Below, in pieces: positions 7,504-15,939 of a stretch of DNA of 64,000 nucleotides. Both the position numbers and the translations under genes were made by a program. Location: contig NZ_VEVQ02000019.1 of NCBI RefSeq assembly GCF_006491595.2, forward strand, positions 18,687 to 82,686, written 5' to 3'. Source of the stretch: Flavobacterium jejuense (GTDB lineage Bacteria; Bacteroidota; Bacteroidia; Flavobacteriales; Flavobacteriaceae). Numbering within the stretch: position 1 is the stretch's first letter; the number at the start of each line of letters is the position of its first letter. The notes under the pieces were generated by a model, which saw only the letters and a list, made by a program, of their open reading frames with translations, was not told the origin of the DNA and made no database searches.

Positions 7504-7860
7504 TTATTTAATATCCTTGTTTTGTTTCTTTAGTTTCTTTCTTAAAATTTCTTTACGCTCTTTATAACGCATGTGTGTGTAATGGTGTTGAATAGTGTTT
7601 ATAAAACTAAGAATCATTCCAATACCAACTATTATATATAAAACTGTGAATAACTTACCTCCATCTGTTTTTGGAGCAAAATCACCATAGCCAATTGTAG
7701 TTAGTGTTACTACAGAAAAGTAAAGAGAATCAATAATGCTCCAACCTTCTAAATAATGATATGTTATTGTTCCTGTTAGTACAATCAAAATTGTAGTAAT
7801 TAGTAAATCTCTATATTCATCATCTTGTATAAATGAAATCAAGGTTCGATAGAAAAACAT
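7504..7860 (-). CDS. Two-span potassium channel
   Basis: 118 residues. Two membrane spans (about 20-38 and 75-95) flank a pore loop with the selectivity filter TTIGYGD, as in KcsA-type channels (ion channel 2 family). The tail is Lys/Arg-rich and cytoplasmic. There is no RCK or cyclic-nucleotide domain, so gating by a ligand is not indicated. The gene stands alone between convergent and divergent neighbours. Confidence 0.88.
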   Translation of the reverse strand: MFFYRTLISFIQDDEYRDLLITTILIVLTGTITYHYLEGWSIIDSLYFSVVTLTTIGYGDFAPKTDGGKLFTVLYIIVGIGMILSFINTIQHHYTHMRYKERKEILRKKLKKQNKDIK

Positions 7861-7967
7861 ATTGGTTGTTTATTTAGATTTCTAAAATACAAAATTTTAT
7901 TAATATTTATGATTTGTTTAAGAATAATAGCTTACTAAAAAACGTAATTTTATACAAAATTATAGAT

Positions 7968-8555
7968 ATGAAAAAGTTTTTAATTATTTGTACTATTGCG
8001 TTTTCGGCTAATCAGAATTTACAAGCTCAAAAGACTCTTAATAAAATGGGAACTAAAAATGAAATTATGAAAGAGACTATATATCAGTTTAAAGTAGAAG
8101 ACATTGAAGGAAATGAATTTGATTTTTCTACTTTGAAAGGAAAGAAAATAATGGTAGTTAATACAGCTTCTAAATGTGGATTAACACCTCAATATAAAGA
8201 TTTACAGGCTTTGTATGACAAGTATAAAGATGCTAATTTTATAATTATTGGTTTTCCTGCAAATAATTTTGCATCTCAAGAGCCAGGTAATGATGAGGAA
8301 ATAGCAGCTTTTTGCGAAAGAAATTATGGAGTTACCTTTCCTATGATGAGTAAAATTTCTGTCAAAGGATTAGATATGAATCCAATTTATAAGTTTTTAA
8401 CTCGAAAAGATAAAAATGGTTTAGAAGATAGTGAAGTATCTTGGAATTTTCAGAAGTACCTTATAAATGAGCAAGGAGAATTGGAAAAAATAATTTCACC
8501 ACGTACTTTACCAACGGATGCTTCAGTAGTTAATTGGATTGAAAATAAAGGATAA
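7968..8555 (+). CDS. Glutathione peroxidase family protein, exported
   Basis: 195 residues from the ATG at 7968; an ATG at 7914 would put 18 residues before the signal peptide and is disfavoured. Residues 1-20 form a signal peptide ending LQAQ. The catalytic region VNTASKCGLTPQY carries Cys70 in the place of selenocysteine. GFPANNFASQEPG and the WNFQKYL motif supply the Gln and Trp/Asn of the catalytic group. Cys-type bacterial enzymes reduce peroxides, usually with thioredoxin rather than glutathione. Likely periplasmic defence against peroxides. Confidence 0.9.
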   Translation: MKKFLIICTIAFSANQNLQAQKTLNKMGTKNEIMKETIYQFKVEDIEGNEFDFSTLKGKKIMVVNTASKCGLTPQYKDLQALYDKYKDANFIIIGFPANNFASQEPGNDEEIAAFCERNYGVTFPMMSKISVKGLDMNPIYKFLTRKDKNGLEDSEVSWNFQKYLINEQGELEKIISPRTLPTDASVVNWIENKG

Positions 8556-8741
8556 TTACATCAATACAGACTAGAATTTTAAATAATTTTTAAACTTCTG
8601 TTTTTGTAAAGCAATAAGGTATTCTTAATATCTAGTTTTAAAATAGCTTCTTAATCTTAGTAATGATAAGGTCTTGTCGTAACAGGTAGTGTTGGAGAAT
8701 TTATTTTTCTATAAAATTATTTAAAAAGTTGGTTAACTTTT

Positions 8742-8749
8742 TACCTTTG
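8742..8749 (+). promoter_or_regulatory. -7 element upstream of menD
   Basis: TACCTTTG matches TAnnTTTG and lies 45 bp before the menD start. No TTG is found at the usual distance for -33, so the promoter is only partly supported. Confidence 0.45.
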
Positions 8750-8794
8750 TAGTTCAATTTATTCGTTCCATTTAAGAACTTTTACTGTAAAGAT

Positions 8795-10465
8795 TTGATA
8801 CCAAAAAATAAATACCCTAAAATTCCTTTAGCACAAACTATTATTGCTATTTGTAAAGCTAAAGGACTAAAACATATTGTTATTTCTCCAGGCTCTAGAA
8901 ATGCTCCTTTAACCATAGGTTTTGCCAGTAACTCTTTTTTTAAATGTTATAGCATTGCAGATGAGCGTTGTGCAGCTTTTTTTGCTTTGGGAATTGCACA
9001 ACAATTAAACGAACCTGTTGCGGTTGTTTGTACTTCTGGTTCTGCTGTTTTAAACTATTATCCAGCTGTAGCAGAAGCTTTTTACAGTCAAATTCCATTA
9101 GTGGTCATTAGTGCAGATAGACCCCATGATAAAATTGATATTGGTGATGGGCAAACGATTCGTCAAGAAAATGTTTTTTCCAATCATATTATTAATAGTG
9201 CTAATTTAACTGAAAGAATTTCTGAAGAAAACGATATTGCTATACAATATGCTTTGCATTTGGCTGTGAGTCAAAAAGGACCTGTACATATTAATGTGCC
9301 TTTTGAAGAGCCTTTGTACGATACTATAGATGAAATTTTAGTTGATCCAAAGTGGACTTCTTTTGAAACTAAAGTGCAATCTAATTTTGTTTTAAGTGAT
9401 GCTTATATTAATAGATGGAATTCAAGTAAAAAAAAATTAATAGTAGTAGGAGAAAGTAAACCTAATAGTATTGAAGAATCCATTATAGACTTTTTAGCCA
9501 AAGATAATTCTATAATTATCATGACTGAAAAAACATCCAATCTGAATCATACTAGCTTTGTAAATCATATTGATACCATTATAACACCCTTTTCTGAGGA
9601 AGAATTTGTTTTTTTTCAACCCGATATTCTTTTGACTTTCGGAGGAATGGTAGTTTCAAAACGGATAAAAGCATTTCTTAGAAAATACAAACCAAATGAA
9701 CATTGGCATGTTGACGAGTTAAGAGCTTATGATACTTACGGAAGTCTTACAAAGCATTTTCAAACAAACATTCAAGCCTTTTTCAAAGAGCTTATGATTT
9801 CTTGTCTCTCTTATGAAGAAGGATATAATTTAAAAATGCAAGAGATTATTCAGTTGAGAAAAAATAAAACAAGCACCTATTTAGAAACTATTCCTTATTC
9901 TGATTTTAAAGTATTTGATGTAATTACTAAAAATTTGCCAAAAAATAGTCAGTTGCAAATAAGTAATAGTTCGGCTGTAAGGTACTTACAATTAGTAGAA
10001 ATTGATAAATCGATTTCTGTTTTTTGTAACAGAGGAACTAGTGGTATAGATGGAAGTACTTCAACTTCTATTGGTGCTGCAGTTGGTTCTGATAAGCAAA
10101 CGGTTTTTATTACAGGAGATATTAGTTTTTTTTATGATAGTAATGCGTTGTGGAATAATTATGTTCCAAAGAATTTTAAAATTATATTAATTAATAATGG
10201 AGGTGGAGGTATTTTTAGAATTTTGCCAGGACACTCAGAAAATGAAGTTTTTAATACTTATTTCGAAACTTCCCATAATTTAAATGCAAAGTACCTAGCT
10301 GAAATGTTTGGATTCACTTATAGAAAGATTTCAGATATAGTAAAATTAGAGAATTCTCTTTCAGTTTTTTTAGCTTCAAATGACAAACCTAGTTTGTTAG
10401 AGATTCAAACTCCTGAAAAATTAAATGATAAAATTTTGCTAGATTATTTTAAAAATTTAAAATAA
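8795..10465 (+). CDS. menD: 2-succinyl-5-enolpyruvyl-6-hydroxy-3-cyclohexene-1-carboxylate synthase
   Basis: 556 residues, normal MenD length. This ThDP-dependent enzyme joins isochorismate and 2-oxoglutarate in menaquinone synthesis. The N-terminal domain has ISPGSRNAPLT (30-40) and ADERCAAFFALG with the ThDP-activating Glu57. The C-terminal domain has GDISFFYDSNALWNN, then INNGGGGIF, the Mg/ThDP site. The start is TTG at 8795: no in-frame ATG lies between it and the conserved SPGSRN block, and the alignment of the N-terminus (YPKIPLAQ) fits this start. No other men gene is in view, so the pathway genes are partly elsewhere. Confidence 0.95.
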   Translation: MIPKNKYPKIPLAQTIIAICKAKGLKHIVISPGSRNAPLTIGFASNSFFKCYSIADERCAAFFALGIAQQLNEPVAVVCTSGSAVLNYYPAVAEAFYSQIPLVVISADRPHDKIDIGDGQTIRQENVFSNHIINSANLTERISEENDIAIQYALHLAVSQKGPVHINVPFEEPLYDTIDEILVDPKWTSFETKVQSNFVLSDAYINRWNSSKKKLIVVGESKPNSIEESIIDFLAKDNSIIIMTEKTSNLNHTSFVNHIDTIITPFSEEEFVFFQPDILLTFGGMVVSKRIKAFLRKYKPNEHWHVDELRAYDTYGSLTKHFQTNIQAFFKELMISCLSYEEGYNLKMQEIIQLRKNKTSTYLETIPYSDFKVFDVITKNLPKNSQLQISNSSAVRYLQLVEIDKSISVFCNRGTSGIDGSTSTSIGAAVGSDKQTVFITGDISFFYDSNALWNNYVPKNFKIILINNGGGGIFRILPGHSENEVFNTYFETSHNLNAKYLAEMFGFTYRKISDIVKLENSLSVFLASNDKPSLLEIQTPEKLNDKILLDYFKNLK

Positions 10466-10554
10466 AATTATACTTTTATGAATAAATATTGTGTTTTTTA
10501 GTAAAATTAACTAAATTTAAAATAAAATCTAAAATAACTTAAATAACAAAAATT

Positions 10555-10896
10555 ATGAGTAAAAGAGACGAGTTGATTACTAAATATGCTGCTGATTTGA
10601 AAGATAAGTGCGGTGTTACTCCAGATATGGATTTGCTAACTAAAGTAACAATTGGTTGTGGACCATCAATTTATAATGCCGATTCTTCAACAGTTTCTGG
10701 AACGGATGATAAAGAATTAGCGACTGTAAAAAATAATTTTTTAATAAAAAAATTAGGCTTGAAAGATGGACCAGAGCTAGATAGTGCAATTTCAGCAGTA
10801 ATAGAGCAGTATGGAAAATCTAATAAAAATAAATACAGAGTAGTCTTTTATTATTTATTAACTAAGCATTTTAAAAAAGAGACTATTTACAAGTAA
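10555..10896 (+). CDS. DUF2853 family protein
   Basis: 113 residues, soluble and helical. KYAADLKDKCGVTPDMDLLTK, the central ELATVKNNFLIKKLGL and the tail NKYRVVFYYLLTKHF fit DUF2853, a small conserved family of Bacteroidota and Proteobacteria of unknown function. It has its own terminator 15 bp downstream. No membrane segment or metal motif. Confidence 0.8.
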   Translation: MSKRDELITKYAADLKDKCGVTPDMDLLTKVTIGCGPSIYNADSSTVSGTDDKELATVKNNFLIKKLGLKDGPELDSAISAVIEQYGKSNKNKYRVVFYYLLTKHFKKETIYK

Positions 10897-10911
10897 AAAG
10901 ATATTTGATGT

Positions 10912-10938
10912 AATCCCGATTTAATCGGGATTTTTTTT
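10912..10938 (+). terminator. Rho-independent terminator
   Basis: AATCCCGAT (10912-10920) pairs with ATCGGGATT (10924-10932), followed by a run of T. Confidence 0.9.
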
Positions 10939-11006
10939 TGCTTTTATGTTAAAAATAAAATATTTATGAAATCGAATTCTTAATTTAGCAATTCAAATTT
11001 TAGAAT

Positions 11007-11864
11007 ATGATTTCAGAAGAACAATTTCAAAAAGAATTAGATTTAATAATTGCTAATGCTATAAGAGAGGATGTAGGAGATGGTGATCACAGCTCTTTAG
11101 CATGTATTCCAAAAGAAGCAAAAGGCAAGGCTAAATTATTGGTTAAAGATAATGGTATTATAGCAGGAGTTGAATTTGCTAAAAAGGTCTTTGCTTACGT
11201 AGATAAAGATGTAATAGTTGAAACATTTATTAATGATGGACAAGAAGTCGCTTATGGAGATGTTGTTTTTCATGTGTCAGGAAGATCTCAGTCTATATTG
11301 AAAGCAGAACGCTTGGTATTAAATGCAATGCAAAGAATGAGTGCAATTGCAACTAAGACAAATTATTTTGTTAATTTATTAAAAGGAACTTCAACTAAGG
11401 TTTTAGATACAAGGAAAACTACACCAGGACTTAGAGCGGCAGAAAAATGGGCAGTTAAAATTGGAGGTGGAGAAAATCATAGATTTGCGTTGTATGATAT
11501 GATTATGCTTAAAGATAATCATATTGATTTTGCAGGAGGAATAACTAAAGCAATAGAAAAAACTAAAAAATATTTGAGAGACAATAATGAAGATTTAAAA
11601 ATAATAGTCGAGGCAAGAGATATGAATGAAGTGAAAGAAATTCTACAGGCAGGAGGGGTTTATAGAATATTATTGGATAATTTTACTTTTGATATGACTA
11701 AAGAAGCGGTTCTTTTAATTGGTAATACATGCTTAACAGAATCTTCAGGTAATATTAATGAAAATACAATAAAACAATATGCAGAATGTGGAGTTAATTA
11801 CATATCTTCCGGAGCATTAACACATTCTGTTTACAATATGGATTTAAGCTTAAAAGCGATTTAA
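11007..11864 (+). CDS. nadC: Nicotinate-nucleotide pyrophosphorylase (carboxylating)
   Basis: 285 residues. Quinolinate phosphoribosyltransferase makes nicotinate mononucleotide from quinolinate and PRPP in NAD synthesis. The family blocks are clear: ALxEDVGDGDHSS-like IREDVGDGDHSS at the N-terminus, LNAMQRMSAIAT, the DTRKTTPGLR PRPP/quinolinate-binding segment, and GGGENHRF followed by MLKDNH. The stop codon overlaps the ATG of the next gene (TAATG), so the two are co-transcribed, although no functional link is obvious. Confidence 0.95.
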   Translation: MISEEQFQKELDLIIANAIREDVGDGDHSSLACIPKEAKGKAKLLVKDNGIIAGVEFAKKVFAYVDKDVIVETFINDGQEVAYGDVVFHVSGRSQSILKAERLVLNAMQRMSAIATKTNYFVNLLKGTSTKVLDTRKTTPGLRAAEKWAVKIGGGENHRFALYDMIMLKDNHIDFAGGITKAIEKTKKYLRDNNEDLKIIVEARDMNEVKEILQAGGVYRILLDNFTFDMTKEAVLLIGNTCLTESSGNINENTIKQYAECGVNYISSGALTHSVYNMDLSLKAI

Positions 11865-12790
11865 TGTCTGAAGTGATTGAAAATAAATTAGGTAAAATTC
11901 CTGTAATAAAGCACCTTGTTATTTTAGGGAAAAAGATTACTTTGTCCTCACTTGAAGGATTATCGCTTTATGATATAATTGAATTATATGTTTTAGGTAT
12001 TTTAAAAGGAGCCTTTTCTTATAGAGCTAGTGCTGTTGCGTTTAGCTTTTTTATGGCATTATTTCCATTTGCATTATTTATTTTAAATTTAATTCCTTAT
12101 ATTCCGATCGAAAATTTTCAAGATGACTTTTTGTTTTTTGTAGAAAAGGGTGTTCCTCCAAATACTTATGAAGCTATTGAGTTGATTATCAAAGATATAA
12201 TGAATACTAGTTATAAAAGTTTACTTTCTTCTGGTTTTATTTTATCTATTTTTTTAATGACAAATGGAGTTAATGCAATATTAGGAGGTTTTGAAATGTC
12301 GACACATATAACAATTACAAGAGGTTTTTTTCGGCAATATTTTATAGCTTTAGCTATTTCAATAACATTGTCTTTAATATTGATTATTACTGTGGCTTCA
12401 ATTGTAATTTTTGAAGTGTTAATTCAAAAGATTAAGACACAGGGCTTTATAAGTAATGATGTTCATTTGATTGAATGGGGAAGATATTTATTTGTGATTT
12501 TAATGATTTTAATAACAACATCAATTCTATATAAATTTGGAACAACTGAGACGAAAAACATCTCTTTTATTAGTTATGGTGCGGTTTTTACAACCTTGCT
12601 AATTGTTCTAACTTCTTATATATTTGGTATTTATGTCGAAAAATTTGCAAGATATAATGAGTTGTATGGGTCAATTGGCACGCTTCTTGTTTTAATGTTT
12701 TACATCTGGATAAATTGTATGGTTCTTTTACTCGGTTTTGAATTAAATGCAACTATTAACAAATTAAAAAGAAAAAATTTATATATTTAA
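11864..12790 (+). CDS. YihY/BrkB-family membrane protein
   Basis: 308 residues with about six membrane spans. GILKGAFSYRASAVAFSFFMALFP-type N-terminal pattern (here SYRASAVAFSFFMALFPF), the central TNGVNAILGGFEM segment and the end YGSIGTLLVLMFYIWINCM are hallmarks of the YihY (UPF0761) inner-membrane family, once mislabelled as ribonuclease BN. Function is unresolved. The ATG overlaps the nadC stop by one base. Confidence 0.9.
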   Translation: MSEVIENKLGKIPVIKHLVILGKKITLSSLEGLSLYDIIELYVLGILKGAFSYRASAVAFSFFMALFPFALFILNLIPYIPIENFQDDFLFFVEKGVPPNTYEAIELIIKDIMNTSYKSLLSSGFILSIFLMTNGVNAILGGFEMSTHITITRGFFRQYFIALAISITLSLILIITVASIVIFEVLIQKIKTQGFISNDVHLIEWGRYLFVILMILITTSILYKFGTTETKNISFISYGAVFTTLLIVLTSYIFGIYVEKFARYNELYGSIGTLLVLMFYIWINCMVLLLGFELNATINKLKRKNLYI

Positions 12791-12813
12791 CAATTATTTA
12801 ATATGTTTCAACT

Positions 12814-13377
12814 ATGAGAAAACTTTACCTACTGTTAACTTTTACAATGTTACCCCTTATTTATGCTCCAGCTCAATCAAAATTATCTGGTGTAAGTATT
12901 TATGAAACTTTATCTTTTGGAGGCAATCGCCTTGTTTTAAACGGTGCGGGTGTTAAAGAAAAAGTTTGGATAGATATGTATGTTGCGTCTTTATATGTGC
13001 CATCAAAAACCACAAATGCGGATCAAATTATTAACAGTACTGAACCTGCAATTATTAAAATTAACGTAGTTTCTGGATTACTAAAATCAGAAAGGATGAA
13101 GGAAATGTTTGATGAAGGTTTTCAAAATTCAATGAATGGAAGTACTAGTGCCTTGAAAACTGAAATAGATAAGTTTATTTCATTTTTTGATAGTACAATG
13201 AAAGAAAACGATGAATTTATGATTGTTTATAATCCTAAAACTGGCATTACTGTTTTTAAAAATAGCGTAAAAAGAGGTGTTATTGAAGGACATGATTTCA
13301 AAAAAGCTTTATTTGGTGTTTGGTTGTGTGTAAAACCTGCTGATGAAAAATTAAAGAAAGCTATGCTAGGTTTGTAG
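12814..13377 (+). CDS. Chalcone isomerase-like secreted protein (copy 1)
   Basis: 187 residues. A signal peptide (1-20, ending YAPAQ) precedes the chalcone-isomerase fold: RLVLNGAGVKEKVWIDMYVASLYVP, then FDEGFQNS, and the end GHDFKKALFGVWLCVKPADEKLKKAMLGL. Bacterial CHI-like proteins lack plant substrates; related bacterial folds are thought to bind fatty acids or other ligands in the envelope. The next gene is a close homologue with the same architecture, so this is a tandem duplication. Enzyme activity cannot be deduced. Confidence 0.85.
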   Translation: MRKLYLLLTFTMLPLIYAPAQSKLSGVSIYETLSFGGNRLVLNGAGVKEKVWIDMYVASLYVPSKTTNADQIINSTEPAIIKINVVSGLLKSERMKEMFDEGFQNSMNGSTSALKTEIDKFISFFDSTMKENDEFMIVYNPKTGITVFKNSVKRGVIEGHDFKKALFGVWLCVKPADEKLKKAMLGL

Positions 13378-13466
13378 TTTTTATTGAAATGCTTTTTCTA
13401 ATTGATTAATTTGATAATAATTTCAATAAAAAAATATATATTAGCAAAAAAAACAATAAATAAATT

Positions 13467-14027
13467 ATGAAAAAGTATTTTTTAACATTTTTAATTATTC
13501 TCATTTCGTCATATGCTGATGCACAAACAACAGTTTCAGGTGTGAAATTAGATGAAACTATTACAGTTGAAGGTAAGAAGTTAGTTCTTAATGGAGCAGG
13601 AATTAGGGAGAAATGGTGGATAGATTTATATGTTGGGTCATTATATCTCCCTAAAAAAAGCACTAATGGGACAGAAGTAGTAAATAGTACAGAAATAGCA
13701 GCAATAAAACTTGATGTTGTTTCAGGAATGGTTTCCGCTGAAAAAATGATGACAGCATTAGATGAAGGGTTTTTAAAATCGACAAATAATAATATTGATC
13801 CTATTAAAGATGACATTACTAAATTTAAATCTTTTTTTAATGAAAAATTTAAAAAAGGAGATTCTTTTACCTTTGCAAATGTTCCAGGTACTGGAGTTGT
13901 AGTTTATAAAAATAATGTTAAAAAAGGTTCTGTTGATGGACAAGATTTTAAAAAAGCATTATTTGGTATTTGGCTTTCTAACAATCCTGCAGATAAAGAT
14001 TTAAGAAAATCAATGCTAGGAATGTAA
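13467..14027 (+). CDS. Chalcone isomerase-like secreted protein (copy 2)
   Basis: 186 residues with a signal peptide ending ADAQ. It matches copy 1 block by block: KLVLNGAGIREKWWIDLYVGSLYLP, LDEGFLKS, and GQDFKKALFGIWLSNNPADKDLRKSMLGM. Differences are concentrated in the middle (residues 85-140), which may reflect different ligands. A 90-bp AT-rich gap separates the copies and a strong terminator follows, so they are probably co-transcribed. An antisense ORF on the other strand (13406-13816) is a shadow. Confidence 0.85.
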   Translation: MKKYFLTFLIILISSYADAQTTVSGVKLDETITVEGKKLVLNGAGIREKWWIDLYVGSLYLPKKSTNGTEVVNSTEIAAIKLDVVSGMVSAEKMMTALDEGFLKSTNNNIDPIKDDITKFKSFFNEKFKKGDSFTFANVPGTGVVVYKNNVKKGSVDGQDFKKALFGIWLSNNPADKDLRKSMLGM

Positions 14028-14055
14028 TAGGCTAAATAATGTTTTACAAAATAAT

Positions 14056-14088
14056 AAAAAACACTTCTGTGTAATCAGAAGTGTTTTT
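14056..14088. terminator. Bidirectional terminator
   Basis: AAAAACACTTCTG (14056-14068) pairs with CAGAAGTGTTTTT (from 14076). It sits between convergent genes, only four bases before the end of the alpha/beta hydrolase gene. Confidence 0.85.
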
Positions 14089-14092
14089 TGTT

Positions 14093-14953
14093 TTAGTTTG
14101 ATAAGAATGATTCAATCTCTTGGATTACTTTCTCGTCTCCTAATATTTTTCGATGCCCTAAGTCCTCTGTTAAAATTAATTTACTGTTTTTTAAATGTAA
14201 ATGTATATTTTTGGAAGCTGTGTAAGGAACATCAGTGTCATTCTTATCATGAATTATTAAAGTAGGAATATTAATTTTTCTTGCTACTATATTGGAAGAA
14301 AAACTCTCCATGTCAATAGCATGTTTTTTTTCAAATGAATCTCTCATTTTTTCTGCAATAATCGGTTTTAATCCTAATTTCGAGACAAAATCTTTTAAGA
14401 TGTCATTCACGCTATCACCACTTCCAATAATAATTGCTTTTTGAACTTTTAAACCATCTTTGATTGCATTTAAAATCGACATACTCCCTAGTGAATGTCC
14501 AATTGCATATTCAAAGGGGCCGAATTTTCTATCAAGTTCTAGGATGCTTTCAATAAATTCGGGCATTAAAGTCTTTTTACTTGGAGATTTGCCATGAGCA
14601 GGAGCATCAAAACTAATAGTGGAATATCCAAGTTCTATTAATTTATCAGCTATTTTTACAAGTTGGGTTCCTCTGCCAGACCAACCATGAACTAATAGTA
14701 CTTTTTTAGAGTTTTCTCCATATTGATAAATCATTATTTGTTTCTTAATTTTTGGGATATAAAGTAATTCTTGTTTGCTTTTTTTTTCCATATGAAATTC
14801 CCTTTTTGGAATTTTATACTTTATAGGTGAACCAAAAAGTTTTGAAGCAAATTTAACAGTAAGCTTGGTTGATACTTTTTGTAAAATGGAAATAAATTTG
14901 AGTAGTGAAGAAGGAATGGAATTAGTGGAAATATTTTTTTTTCTTTTTGACAT
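14093..14953 (-). CDS. Alpha/beta hydrolase
   Basis: 286 residues from MSKRKKN; an ATG 10 codons upstream is less likely. The fold is shown by the oxyanion motif VLLVHGWSGRG, the nucleophile elbow AIGHSLGSM, the acid region LIIHDKNDTDVPY and the final His in DLGHRKIL. It is a cytoplasmic serine hydrolase or esterase with an unassigned substrate. The N-terminal 60 residues are basic and probably not part of the fold. Confidence 0.85.
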   Translation of the reverse strand: MSKRKKNISTNSIPSSLLKFISILQKVSTKLTVKFASKLFGSPIKYKIPKREFHMEKKSKQELLYIPKIKKQIMIYQYGENSKKVLLVHGWSGRGTQLVKIADKLIELGYSTISFDAPAHGKSPSKKTLMPEFIESILELDRKFGPFEYAIGHSLGSMSILNAIKDGLKVQKAIIIGSGDSVNDILKDFVSKLGLKPIIAEKMRDSFEKKHAIDMESFSSNIVARKINIPTLIIHDKNDTDVPYTASKNIHLHLKNSKLILTEDLGHRKILGDEKVIQEIESFLSN

Positions 14954-15059
14954 TATGAATATTGTTCGACGGTTTAAATACAAAAATACTATTATTTTTT
15001 TTCAATGAATGTTTGAAATCATTTTTTAAATGTAGTAACTTTGTTTAAAACAAAAAAAA

Positions 15060-15878
15060 ATGAATTATAAAATAAAGTTTCTATTTGTATTGGTTTTTGC
15101 TTTGGTTTTATCCTGTGCTAAAAATCCTTTTACGGGAAAAAATACAATGGCTCTAGTTCCAAATAGTCAAATTTTCCCTTCAGCTTTTCAACAGTATGAT
15201 CAGTTTTTATCTGAAAGCAAAGTTATAAAAGGAACAGCAGATGCAAAAAAAATTGAGACCATTGGAATGAAAATTAAAACGGCTGCTGAAAGATGGTTAA
15301 ATGCTAATGGTAAATCGGACTATTTAGATGGTTATGCTTGGGAGTATAATTTAGTTGATAGTAAAGAATTGAATGCTTGGTGTATGCCAGGTGGGAAAAT
15401 TGTTTTCTATACAGGAATTCTTCCAGTTTGTAAAGATGATGCTGGAATAGCTGCAGTTATGGGACATGAAGTAGCACATGCATTAGCGAATCATGGTCAA
15501 CAGAGAATGAGTGCTGGGTTAATTCAGCAATTAGGAGCAGTGGGTACTCAAGTTGCAGTTGGTAATAAAAGCGAAGAAACACAGCAATTGGTCATGCAGG
15601 CATATGGAGCTGGTTCTCAAGTTGGTGTTATGTTGCCTTTCAGTAGAAGTCATGAAAGTGAAGCGGATATGATTGGTTTAACTCTAATGGCTATTGCTGG
15701 ATATGACCCAGTAAATGCGGTTAGATTGTGGGAGAGAATGTCTGCTATGTCTTCTGGTTCTGCACCACCAGAAATTTTAAGTACGCATCCAAGTAATGAA
15801 ACTAGAATTAGTAATTTAACTAGTTTGATACCACAAGCAAAAGCTGAAGCAGCAAAATTTGGAGTAACTTTCAAGTAA
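15060..15878 (+). CDS. M48-family metalloprotease lipoprotein
   Basis: 272 residues. The lipobox LVLSC gives a lipidated Cys19. The zinc site is MGHEVAHALANHG (HEVAH at 136-140) with the third ligand Glu201 in SHESEADMIGL. This is the YcaL/LoiP-type periplasmic branch of M48, involved in quality control of outer-membrane proteins. The sequence around residues 25-33 (GKNTMALVP) resembles the GR-QL-LV segment of the family. A terminator follows directly. Confidence 0.92.
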   Translation: MNYKIKFLFVLVFALVLSCAKNPFTGKNTMALVPNSQIFPSAFQQYDQFLSESKVIKGTADAKKIETIGMKIKTAAERWLNANGKSDYLDGYAWEYNLVDSKELNAWCMPGGKIVFYTGILPVCKDDAGIAAVMGHEVAHALANHGQQRMSAGLIQQLGAVGTQVAVGNKSEETQQLVMQAYGAGSQVGVMLPFSRSHESEADMIGLTLMAIAGYDPVNAVRLWERMSAMSSGSAPPEILSTHPSNETRISNLTSLIPQAKAEAAKFGVTFK

Positions 15879-15898
15879 ATAAAAAAATATGTATCTTC

Positions 15899-15925
15899 AA
15901 TCCCGATTTATAAATCGGGATTTTT
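15899..15925 (+). terminator. Rho-independent terminator
   Basis: AATCCCGATTTA (15899-15910) is followed at once by TAAATCGGGATTTTTA, a long palindrome with a T-tract. It also shows that an ATG at 15889 is not a real start for the next gene. Confidence 0.85.
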
Positions 15926-15939
15926 ATTTTAATATTATT

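Noticed and set aside
13406..13816. Minus-strand ORF over the second chalcone-isomerase-like gene
   Set aside because: It is antisense to a well-supported gene and its sequence has no family features.
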